64,000 nucleotides of DNA from Ditylenchus dipsaci (Eukaryota; Nematoda; Chromadorea; Rhabditida; Anguinidae): the NCBI GenBank assembly GCA_004194705.1, contig SADC01001371.1, positions 1 through 64,000 of the forward strand, in the 5' to 3' direction. Below, piece after piece: positions 11,524 to 22,165 of this stretch (the stretch's first letter is position 1; every line of letters starts with the position of its first letter). The notes below the pieces were generated by a model, which saw only the letters and a program-made list of their open reading frames with translations, did not search any database and had not been told where the DNA came from. The position numbers and the translations under genes are program-made.

Positions 11524-13432
11524 CTAGGAGAAAAAATATATGAATAACAAAAAAATCAAGGACTTGCTGATAAATTTTCTAGAACACAACACAATGGACG
11601 AGTACCAGGCTCGGTGAGTGTGGGATTTGAAAATCTGACTTTGAACAGGCTGTGGTGTGCGGGTGTGGGTCTGAGTGTGAGTGCGGGATTTTCAAATGCT
11701 ATTGTGAACACGAGTGTGGGTCTGGGTGTGGTGCGAGTGTGGGTGCGGCTGTGGGTGCGAGATTTTGGGTTATGTGAACGTAGCTTAAAACATCAAGACC
11801 CACATCGGCTTTTTCAAAAGCCGAGAAACATCATCAAAAATATCGGCTGTTTCAAAAAGCCGAGAAAAATGATCAAAATTGTCGGCTTTTTAGAAAAGCC
11901 AAAAAATTTTATTAAAATTTTCGGCTTTTTAAAAGCTGAGAAATTTTTCGAAATTAAATATGCTTTTGAAAAAGCCGAGAAAAGTCATCGAATTAATTAT
12001 GCTTTTCCAAAAGGCAGAGAAAAATTGTGAAATTAAATATGCTTTTCAGAAAGCATAGTTTCGCGGTCTGCTTTTTCAAAAACTGTTGATGAGCATATTT
12101 ATTTTCTCGGCCATTCATAAATTTTGTAAAAGCAGATGCTTCGGCTTTTTTGACCCCTCTTTTTCGGCCGCACTGGAAACACTGTGTCCAGGACACCATT
12201 TTGCATAGAATACGATGATTTTTAATTACTTTCTACAATTCTAAAATTCTGGGGTGGATACCTGTTAAGGAAAAGTACTAGGTGGTTTGCTAAACATCTT
12301 GAGGCATCCTAAAGGCTTGAGTATATTTTAGTCAAGAAAAATAATTTTCGCCACTACCGTGACTCGAAGTTATAAATTTAAAAATTGGGTATTAATTTAG
12401 TGGAGGATCGATGAACCGGGGATCAATTTACCTTGAGCCTTCTTATATAAAACAAATGTTTAAAAAAGTGTTGAGGACGAATCGGCCTGAGATCGAATCG
12501 GCCGAGGACGAATCGGACCCGAGGACGAATTGTCCTGAGGACGAATTGTCGCGTACCCAGGTACCGCACGAGCTTTACTATCCATTTGCGCAAAACCCAT
12601 TTGCAGAAATTAAAAAAAAATTGTGTTACAGATAAGGGCCTAAGTTAACTTTTTTTTTCTCCAAAATAGCTTCTTCCTTTTCTGATTTTTGGTGGATTTT
12701 TCTTTCCGCGGCCAATTTTCAAATATATCCACTCCCTAAACCGCCTAATAACTATGTCAAACCACCAGGGTATTACCACCCAGGAACTTCCCCTGAGTAC
12801 CGATATTTAGGCATTGCCTGTGTACTAACACCTCAGTACCTATACCTAGGTACAACAATCTGAGCAGTACCAGGACGCCCTAAGGAGCAAAAAACTATTA
12901 CAAAACTGGGGTTTCTGCGGTACTTGTGGGCCCCTTTTTGGTCAACTGTAAATAAGGTAATTTAAACATCTCCTAAGTAATTTTTATACGCCAGAAACGA
13001 TAAAAAAGTTGTTTCCTAACAATTTCCGCACTAAAAAATGAAGTTCTCGGAAAAAGTTGGCTACCAAAGTTTGACCAATTGCCTTGGTCACCCAAGGTAA
13101 AATATCTTATATTAAGGTATCCTACCACGTTTTGGTCACTGGAGCTGGGCAAAAAGAGTCTTTAATGCATGTATGATCAAGAGTCTCGCTCGGAATCATG
13201 TCTAAGGTGAGTGAGTGAGCGCATCTCTAACCAACCAAGCCCCCGCACCCCCGAAAAGGGTTGAGATGCGCACACCCACATACAGGCATGTATCCAGGGG
13301 GGGGCTAACCGGGCTAAAGCCCCCTTTGAAATTTTTTATTTCCTTATAAGAACACCATAAAACCCGAAAACAGTGTAGGTAATATGACCTTTTGGGGGCT
13401 TCAGCCCCCCTGAAATTTTCAGGGAAATTTTA

Positions 13433-13880
13433 ACTAGAGAACCTCAGCTACAAAATGAGCTATTAACCAGTAAGGTTAGAATAGTGTAAGGGGTCCAACT
13501 GGCCCGGACAAGCTCTCAACTCAGTGGTTTTTTAGGTGGACTTTTCCTATTTTTTAGCTTCAGACCCAATTTGAGCCACTTTCATGAAGAAAGTCGGTGT
13601 TGATGTTTTATAATGGTGAAAACTAGAGAATCTCAGCTACGAAATAAGTTATTAACCAGTGAGGTTAGAATAGTGTAAGGGTCGAACTGGCCCGGACAAG
13701 CTCTTAACTCAGTGGTTTTTTAGGTGGACTTTTCCTATTTTTTAGCTTCAGACCCAATTTTGAGCCACTTTTATAGAGAAAGTCGGTGTTGATGTTTCAT
13801 AATGGTGAAAACTAGAGAATCTCAGCTATGAAATAAGCTATAAATCAGTAAAGATAGAAAAGTGAAAGGGGTGGAACTGG
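13433..13880. repeat. Tandem duplication, about 188-bp unit, 2.4 copies
   Basis: AACTAGAGAA(C/T)CTCAGCTA begins units at about 13433, 13620 and 13809. The units are almost identical over their length, including CTGGCCCGGACAAGC and TTTTTAGGTGGAC. The third copy breaks off near 13885. No coding content is seen. Confidence 0.8.
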
Positions 13881-14448
13881 CCCGGACAAGGGTGGTTATG
13901 GGTGTCAGGGGAGTAGCTGGGGGTGCCGGGAGGGTGGGTACGGGTGTCAATAGAGTAGGTGAGGGTGCCGAGAGTGTGATTGTTATTGTCACGTGGAGTA
14001 GGTAGGGGTTCCAGGAGGGTGCGTATGTAACCTCATGCGCAACTATCTTAAGGATACCCCAATCGTAACTGAACCACTTAAAGGCATCAACTCCTCTCGA
14101 GGACCTCTCAGCCTTCGAAGAGCACCCCAACTACCTAGAAAGGATATTAACCGATTAAATGGTAACTAATTTATCCGCCAAGTACCTTACCGAATCTGTC
14201 TGTAGGAAAATTTGTTTTCGTGGGTGTCGTGACAGCAGACATAAGAAGTAAGAAGGCGCGTTTGTGAAAAGGCGCCTGTAAGTCGCCAGTCAACCTAGTA
14301 AGACTGTACTAGCCATTTCCATCTTTTTTACCTTACCATCATGCTCTCTTATCTCACCTTTGAAAAGCATAGTTGTCAGCCAAACCAATCCTGGGAAAAA
14401 AGCATAACAAATAAATATGCTTTTTCATAATTTGGAAAAGGCATAATA

Positions 14449-14632
14449 CAGTCAAGTCTCGATTTAACGAAACCTCGATTTAACGAAACTCTTGATTTAA
14501 CGAACCTTTTTTGGTGGCTATTTGGCACCGATTAAATAAAATGACTGAAATAAGCTCTCGATTTAACGAAACCTTCGATTTAACGAACATTTTTGGCGGT
14601 CCCCAGGGGTTCGTTAAATCGAGACTTGACTG
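14449..14632. mobile_element. Pogo/Tigger-type MITE, 184 bp
   Basis: It starts CAGTCAAGTCTCGATTTAAC and ends with the inverted complement GTTAAATCGAGACTTGACTG. A TA lies on each side (14447-14448, 14633-14634). Internal copies of CTCGATTTAACGAA are present. The CAGTCAA..CGATTTAACG ends and TA target are typical of pogo/Tigger-derived MITEs. Confidence 0.8.
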
Positions 14633-14651
14633 TAAATGGTAACACTTTACT

Positions 14652-15533
14652 TGGCCCCCCTCCACGGCTGACCCACTTTCGAGGTGAATTTTTTAAAAAC
14701 CGATTGCATATTCGTGTTTCTCGACCCGGATTTTTACGGGAAATGATCATCAGATTCTGTGAAAGTGAAAAAAAATTTTTGGGATTTGCCTTGGTCCCCA
14801 AGGTAAAATTTAGAAAATTTTGAAAAAAAAAAATTTTTTAAATTGGCGTCTTTTGAATTTTAAAGGAATTAAGGGCTGTATTGGGAGGGGAATGGAATAA
14901 AAGGGGGCCACTTTTATGGCAGAACAATAGAAAAGTAAATATATGTATTCTTCGACTGCCTCACCATATTTTTCAACTGGGCCGTGGCAAAAGAGACTCT
15001 ATACGCATTTTTTGATCAAGAGTACTTCTCGGAATCATGTCTAAGGTAAGTGTGTGCGCGCATCTCTAACTCTCAAGCCCCCTGCGACCCCTTCGGGGGC
15101 GCAAGGGACCTTGGAGTTAAGATGCGCACACCCACATACCTTAGACACAAATCACTCGAAAGTGACTCTGGATGCATGAAAAAGCATGCATACCAGAGTT
15201 TATTTATGCGGTAGGCCCCAGTCAACAAAAATATGTTCAACATCTTCTTGTTAGGGGCCTTGTGTGATTAGTGGCCCCTTTTATTCTCTTCCCCTCCCAA
15301 TACAGCCCTTAATCCCTTTAAAATTTAAAAGGCGCCAATTTAAAAAATATTTTTTTTCAAATTTTTCTAAAATTTTACCTTGGGGACCAAGGCAAATCCC
15401 AAATTTTTTTTTTCACTTTCACAGAATCTGATGATCATTTCCCGTAAAAATCCGGGTCGAGAAACACGAATATGCAATCGGTTTTTAAAAATTCACCTCG
15501 AAAATGGGTCAGCCGTGGGGGGGGGGGCAAGTA
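14652..15533. repeat. Fold-back element, family with GGGCTGTATTGGGAGGGG arms
   Basis: Arms of about 400 bp are inverted around about 15090. The outer part (CCGATTGCATATTCGTGTTT) and the middle part (GGGCTGTATTGGGAGGGG) both pair. The centre carries CTAAGGTAAGTGTGTGCGCG and its partner. Related copies occur at 55350-55990 and partly at 13140-13300 and 29640-30000. Confidence 0.75.
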
Positions 15534-15599
15534 AAGTCTAGCCTAATAAATAAGTATGCTTTTTTGCAAGTAGGAAAAAGCATGGTTAATAATGGCTAT

Positions 15600-16075
15600 A
15601 AGTAGTTTACGCCCTCAAAAAACTGATTTACGCCCTCAAAATACTGGTTTACGCCCTCAAAATACTGGTTTACGCCCTCAAATCTATATATTGCCATTTT
15701 TTGTCAAATTTTTGTTGCCACTTTTTCAATATTTTTACACCAGCATGTAGCCCTGAATCTTGGCTTTCTAACAAGCTATTGACTGATTTTCTGAGATTTC
15801 AAAAAGCTGGAGAAAAAAGTCTTTGTATGAAGCAAATTTTTCTAAAAATGTGCTCCATACAAAGACTTTTTTCTCCAGTTTTTTGAAATCTCAGAAAATC
15901 AGTCAATGGCTTGTTAGAAAGCCAAGATTCAGGGCTACATGCTGGTGTAAAAATATTGAAAAAGTGGCTACAAAAATTTGACAAAAAATGGCAATATATA
16001 GATTTGAGGGCGTAAACCAGTATTTGAGGGCGTAAATCAGTTTTTTGAGGGCGTAAATCAATTTTAGCCGTTAAT
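15600..16075. repeat. Fold-back with TTTACGCCCTCAAAATACTG arms
   Basis: Each arm starts with three to five tandem TTTACGCCCTCAAAAxACTGG units and continues into the CATGTAGCCCTGAATCT module (near 15744, complement near 15935). The arms meet near 15840. Flanking AAAAAGCATA words at 14360-14450 and 16080-16215 match the subterminal region of the hAT-type element at 8836-12184. Confidence 0.75.
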
Positions 16076-16494
16076 AATTATGCTTTTTTGCAATTTGAAA
16101 AAAGCATAGTTGAACTTCTCGGCTTTTTTCGCGGCATATTTAATTTGAAAAAATTTCTCGGCCTTTTATTTGGCGCACTTTTTTGCCTATGTATCTATGC
16201 TTTTTCAAAATAGGCCTAAAATTGCTACCACTGGGCTAAATACCTGAAAATTTCGCTTATCAACCGCCACATCAGCCGGTTGATAAAGTTGATCAATTGG
16301 TGGCCCACCGGCGAATAGACCGGTGGATAACGCCGGTTGATTGGCCAAGACTGCCTGTAACCTCGAAAATTTAGAGTCCCCTTCAGGTGGACGTACATCT
16401 GGACAACAACTTGAGTACAACCTGAAAGTTTGAGGAAACAAACCCTACTTTTAATCTTCACTAATGTATTTAGGGCATCATTTTAGTCAAGGTA

Positions 16495-16655
16495 CAGTCG
16501 AACCTCTCTATAGTGTACACTCTCCATAGTGTACACCTCTCTATAGTGTACACCCTTGGGTGTACACTATAGAGAGGTTCGACTGTAGTGTACACTCTCC
16601 ATAGTGTACACCTGGGCTCGGTCCCTTGGGTGTACACTATAGAGAGGTTCGACTG
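16495..16655. mobile_element. Pogo-type MITE, 161 bp, with internal duplication
   Basis: CAGTCGAACCTCTCTATAGTG follows TA at 16493-16494, and the inverted complement ends at 16655 before TA. An extra internal copy of the right end finishes at 16585, also followed by TA. The body is tandem TATAGTGTACAC words. Confidence 0.75.
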
Positions 16656-17039
16656 TATTACTGTTTATTTGTCGATTCAGAAAAATTCGCTCAAATTCGG
16701 GTATGAGTGGGTATCTCTGTCCGTATCTATCTCTCGAGTGGGCATCTAGCCAAAGTATTGAGATTCTGGGAAAGTATAAACCGTATTCAGCACACGATTT
16801 TGGGTTGAACATTACAGTTTGTTTAGGCTTTAGAGTCATTTGAGCAATTTTATCAAAACACAAAAAATACTCTACCAAATGGAATTTTAATACTATCAAA
16901 CCTTTTTTAGAATGCTCTAATTGGTGTATAAAACATAACAAATAACTTCACACCAAATTGATGACTACTTGATTTGGTTGGTGCGTGGACTATCCAGTAG
17001 GGTTGAGGCTGAACTATCGAAAAACTTTTAAAATTTAAA

Positions 17040-17240
17040 AAGGCTGTAGGTGGAAAACCCGTCAAAATGTGTAAATCTCCCGTCAAATTTTTGAAACTTC
17101 TTGTACTCAGTGTTTACTTTTCAAATTTTCAATGTTTTTTGCACCAGCATGTAGCCCTGAATCTCTTGTTTCTCGTGAGCTATCAACTGGCTGACTACAA
17201 TATTGAAAAGTGGAAAAACAATTTTATTTTTAAAAATACA
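17040..17240. repeat. Single arm of a fold-back family
   Basis: It carries CCGTCAAAATGTGTAAATCT, then the CACCAGCATGTAGCCCTGAA module, then an imperfect GAGCTATCAACTGGCTGA. The same arm occurs, with a partner, at 29350-30400 and 41825-42465. Here I see no clear inverted partner, so it is probably a solo or broken copy. Confidence 0.6.
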
Positions 17241-17390
17241 TTAGACGAGACATTAGGCGAGACAAGGCAACTAAGCCTCGCGAGAAACCGGACATGTCTC
17301 GCGAGACATAATGTTATGTGACTCTGTCTCGCGAGACAAAAAAGTGTCTCGCGAGACTCTCGAGTAATTTTGTCTCGTGTCTCGTGGGAG
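17230..17390. repeat. Cluster of GTCTCGCGAGAC palindromes
   Basis: Three perfect GTCTCGCGAGAC palindromes and several degenerate ones (GGCGAGAC, GCCTCGCGAGA, GTCTCGTG) lie within about 150 bp. The TCTCGCGAGA core is a known promoter motif in vertebrates; whether it means anything here is unknown. Confidence 0.6.
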
Positions 17391-18072
17391 TCTGGGGAGG
17401 GCTAATGAAAAAATAAGAAAGCACGATGAAAAAAACAATAAATAAATGCGACACGCAAAATTTTGATGGCTGTAATTGTCTTAATTAAGATGCTTTAAAT
17501 GTCTAAATTCGAACAACAAATTCTGATACAATTATTTAAATTTCTGTTGTAATATTCTAAATGTTTTGTATTAGCACGTAGCGCTTGATCTTGGCGTACG
17601 AACAAGCTATCAAACACTGCTATATGATGTTAGAAATGAAAAAAATTCAAAAGCTTTAAATAAAACAATGCTAATTTTGAAAAATTTCAGGTTTTTTTGG
17701 GCCACCTTGTACACTTTTTATCACCTGAAAAATTTCTTTGTCCACTATAAAGGTTGGTTGCTCATATTAAGGGGGGGGGGTCTACTATTAGAGGGGGCGG
17801 GGGTGGCTACTATTTTTCAACCCCCCTTCAATCAGAGGGGAAGGGGGTGGGAGGAGGTTACGATTAGAGTAAATACGGTACATCATATTTATACAACAAT
17901 AAGCTGATATTTGAAATTCAACGAAAGAGATCTTTATTCCAGCAAATCAGATTTCTCCGATTTTAGGGAGGAAGGGTATTCAATACTAGCGCCGGAAATG
18001 ATATAACAGCACAGCGATGAATTTATTTCCTCATTACAAACACAGTGCACGAACAAAACCTTTCACGACAAG

Positions 18073-21000
18073 TTATTGGCGACGGACATAATTTATTTCT
18101 CTTGCTACAGGCTTCATGGCATTGATATCCTCAGATTCATACGATTGAATAACAGCTTGGAGGGACTCATAAATCTTCTTCAACTCCAACCTGATCTCCT
18201 GTCCGAATTTTGTGTTGAGGCTCTAAAATGCTGCTTTACACTTGAACAGAACGTGATCGCTCATGAGAATAGTTAGAAGCTTTTCAAACACACCTTAAAA
18301 TTTTCCTTCTGGGATTTGAAAAAATTGGCGATTTTGTGCAACATCATGCGAATCGCTCGCGTCTCGTTGAACATATTTTGCAGATATGGGATCTAAAGAA
18401 CAAAAATTATACAGGAGAATAATATAGATACGCAAGAAGTCTTACACTGTGGCCAAGAGCTGCAGCTGTCGTATCGGCCTTTTTCACAAGCTGCACCAAG
18501 TTATTAGACCGGTCACGGCAGTCGGCTAAGAATGAAGTGAACTCATCGAAGCCAGACACGCTTTCTGCAAAAAACAAATTTTCAAGATACCAAAATATTC
18601 GGCTGTCAAACCCACTACCATCAGCTTTGTCGGTCAAAGTATTGTATTCGACGAATTCTTTGCCGTCTGGACACCTAAAAAATTACACCACTAGATGACT
18701 GGTATAGCAAATTAATACTTACTCCTTCTTGATCTTAGCATACAACAAGTTGTTGCTTTTAGCTAAAACAGCTTCCCGGCGCTCGCTTTCACTTGCCATA
18801 ATATCTAGTTCCTTTTGCAACTGCGCATTTTCTTTTTTCAGATCTGAATTATCCTTGCTTAGAGCAATGAGTTTCTTCTCCAAGTGCATGCTGGCTTGAC
18901 CCTGCCCTCCCGCCAGGTCTTGAGTTTTCTTCCTGAGTGCGAAAAGCTCTGATTCCAGTTCCGAGATAAAACCAATCTGAAACATGTTAATAAACGACAG
19001 TATAAAACAAATCTCTAAAAACCTTGTCATCAATTTGAATCTTCTGCTCTTTTGAAAGTTGCACAATGCCCTGACATTTGCTAGATAGCTCCAACACCTG
19101 CATTTTGTACATCTGTGAATTCTCGTTAGCATTTCGAACAAGCTGAATACAAGAATTAGATGCAGATTATAAGTAATAGGATGTACCCGATTCAAGTCGG
19201 CACATTCACGCTCACTACTGGCAAGCGCAAGGTCCTTTTCCTTCTCAAGTCTTTCAAATGCTCCAATGGCACGATTCTTTTCCTAAATAATGAAAGCGCA
19301 AATGCAATAAGAAGACATCCTAGCCTACCTCTATGGCCCTGTGCATACGAATGGCATTTGATTTCTCACTGCTGAGTTGTGCATTCAGATCATTGATAAC
19401 TCGATTGAAATGAGCAGATTTCTGATCCAATTGCTTCTGCAACTCGGACAAATTCTGTTCCAGCACCTCTTTTATAGCTAATTCATTCTTCAGTGTCGAC
19501 TTGAGCGCTTCACACTGCTTTTCTACCGATTTGAGACGCTCGACTTCCTGAATCAAAAGATAATAACGGAGATTCATTGTTGCCCAGCCTACCATCTTCA
19601 TTGACTCAATCACAGCGCTACCAGAAGCAATCACTTGAGGAACCTCAGCTTGCAGATGAGAGCTTTCTTCAAGAGTTTGATCCTTAGTGTGCTGCAGCAT
19701 TTCACGGAGTCCGATGACCGCTTTTTCAGCTTCTAAACAGTTCCTGGATAGTTAGAAGTATTATCGTAATCCAACCGAATTAATACTTTTCACTTGTTCT
19801 ACCAAAAATTTAGCTTCCCCGAATGATTTCTCTAGATCCAACTTTATTTCGTTGATTTTCCGCAACAGTTCTTGCCCATCTTCGTTGTCTTCCAAATGAT
19901 CGAGCAGACTTGTGAGGAATTCAGCAGTTCCACGCAATTTCCCAAAGAGCTGATCGCAGATCGTTTGAAGGCCATTCATTCGTTCAATCACTGCGCCCAG
20001 GTCTTCAGCAACATCCACTGTTCTGTTCAAAATGTCTGTTCTGGTAGCACTTCTCTAAATTGGATAAGTCAATTCAAATAATGGCATATTACAACTTACC
20101 CCGTGAACCTCACAAAAAGAAGTTTGCTGCGAATCGACAAGCTGTTGACGTGACGCCGTAAACATGGAGTCTTCACTGAGCTGCTTCAGACATCTAGCAA
20201 GCTCCTGATTGTCCAAACGACAGTGACTAGCTGTGGCAAACTCATTGTTGACATTTTTAATCAGACTTCTTCTCTTCTCAAACTTAAATGTAATTGTATA
20301 AGAGGCTACAATACCTACAGTTAACAAAGAAAGAGACCTTCTTTCCAACACTGATTTCCAAGTCTTTCTCGAGCTCAGCAACATTCTTTTGGTCCACATT
20401 AATGCCCTGGCTGCGCAAGAAGCTAAGGACGTTTTCACGCAAAGAATCTGCATTGTCAGTGTTTCCCTGCAGGTGCTGAAGAAGAAGTAATATTTCGTTG
20501 ACCACATATTCCACATCTGAGTAGGTGGCATTCAATAGCTTAGGAACTGCAAAGATAGAGTCCTAAAAAAGACATTCACAAGGTTGAATGAAACCAAAAG
20601 AAACTAACATCTTCTGCATCACGAATATCCGTTGCTCGCTGAATTTTCTCACATCGCGTCCTCAGCTCCGCCAGTTTTTGTTGCGCTTCAGCCAACTTCT
20701 GCACTAATTTGTCGTTTTCATCCACTTTGCCAGCCAATTCTTGCTTCAATTTCTCAATGCTTAAAAGTTGAAATAAAAAACCTCGGAAACAGTTCAAAAC
20801 ATACTTTTCCAAGTCCTGGTCATTGTCGAATTCTCCCATAGTCAGTTCATATTGCTCGTTAGCATCTTGATTATTCTCCAAATGGTGAATCTTTGACATA
20901 TCGTTGGCCACCTGTTCTTTCAGCTGAAAGTCAAATTTAACTTAGAAGTTTTTGGAAGTACACACCTTATTGTTTTCCTCTTCCAGTGCTTTGGCCCGTG

Positions 21001-21506
21001 TCTTCAGCTCGACAATTTGCTGATCTTTGGCATTCAATTCTTCGCTGGCTGTGCGCTGGAATCGGGCGAACTTCTGCTCAGACTCCGCAAACCTGTTTTG
21101 CCAGTCTTCACTCGATTGCTCTGAAATGGCTAATTCATTGCACAGCTTTTGAACCTGAAAATGTTAGGTGAACAATTTCGAAAAATCGGAGACAACCAAA
21201 GCCTACTTCACTGGTTATGTCCTTGCCTTCAATGTCCACCATCCTTGGCACAGAGCGCTTTAATGTAGCATTTTTACTCTGGAGTGTTAGAAGCTGCTTC
21301 TTCAATTCCGCAATTAACTTTTCGTAGTCACCTGTGTTTGAAGCTGCTGAAAACAAGAATGCACATAGACACCGAATAATAAGTATGGAGAAAATTAACA
21401 AACATGTTTGGAGTGTCAATTCCGAGAAACTTAAAATAATTAAGTTAGAGGTAAATCAATTTCACTAGGAACACTACTTGCCTTCCTGAACCTTGACTTG
21501 AACCAT
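18073..21506 (-). CDS. Coiled-coil protein of unknown function, 18 exons
   Basis: Eighteen minus-strand exons join in frame to give 865 residues: 21478-21506, 21404-21429, 21207-21346, 20966-21154, 20805-20923, 20609-20759, 20326-20562, 20100-20282, 19787-20054, 19593-19732, 19329-19547, 19187-19282, 19023-19142, 18723-18976, 18619-18674, 18446-18564, 18291-18392, 18073-18222. The start at 21504-21506 was chosen because the upstream ATG gives a stop after splicing. The exon ending at 20326 uses a weak donor (gttaac). Long heptad-type stretches rich in L, E, K and Q (for example LIAELKKQLLTLQSKNATLK, LAGKVDENDKLVQKLAEAQQ) indicate coiled coils through most of the length. The tail is less regular and ends INYVRRQ. 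No motor, membrane or catalytic motif was found. A cytoskeletal, centrosomal or tethering role is possible but only a guess. Introns are short and repeat-free. Confidence 0.85.
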
Positions 21507-21667
21507 CTTTTGACATCTTAATAGTAACTCTTTTATGCGACGAAATTCTAAACAGGCATGATTAATAAGGCGTATCAAAATTTCAGTGAAATGCAATAAG
21601 AAAAAAATCCATATGGACAAGACTTAGACTAGACTAAAGTACACTGTTTGGCCAGAGCCACAAGTGA

Positions 21668-22100
21668 GTTTTTGGCTAAACTTCGGAATACCCCAGCAGT
21701 CAACTTCGGAATACCCCCAGCAGTCAACTTTGGTATACCCCCAGCACTTAATTTGGAACACACCCTTCATGTTACCCCACAATTGAAAGCTGAGGATGTT
21801 AGCTACACAATGGTGTGAAAATTTCTTGGTTTAGTTCACAAAAATGTATATTTTTCGATTAAAATAAAATTGAATCTTTTCGAATGAAAATCGAATACTC
21901 AAAAAATATTCAGTTCTATTTTAATTGAAAAATATACATTTTCGTGAACTAAACCAAGAAATGTTTACACCATCATGTAGCTGACATCTTCAGCTTTTAA
22001 TTGTGAGGTAACATGAGGGGTGTGTTCCTAATTAAGTGCTGGGAGTATACCAAAGTTGACTGCTGGGGTATTCCGAAGGTGTGCCGAGTTTTTTGAGGTC
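21668..22100. repeat. Fold-back with TCGGAATACCCCCAGCAGTC arms
   Basis: About three tandem TTCGGAATACCCCCAGCAGT-like units and a GCTACACAATGGTGT segment at the left are mirrored at the right, around a centre near 21900. It begins about 160 bp upstream of the coiled-coil gene's start and so lies in its probable promoter side. Confidence 0.7.
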
Positions 22101-22165
22101 TAAGGAGGGATGAGCATTTAGGTCTAATTAGACCTTTTTTAGACATATTTTTTAGGTCCCACGCC

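Larger units (their letters stand above)
8836..12184. mobile_element. 3.35-kb hAT-type element carrying a NAP1-like gene fragment
   Basis: The element starts CAGTGTTTCCAG at 8836 and ends CTGGAAACACTG at 12184. It is flanked on both sides by the same 8 bp, TGTCCAGG (8828-8835 and 12185-12192). A CAGTG terminus with an 8-bp target duplication is the hAT signature. Just inside both ends lie many AAAAAGCATA / AAAAAGCCGA hairpin words, likely subterminal repeats. No hAT transposase (DDE/BED) was found. The centre contains a minisatellite (9412-9890) and a NAP1-like gene piece (10373-11523, minus). It is best read as a non-autonomous element that has captured host sequence. Confidence 0.8.
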
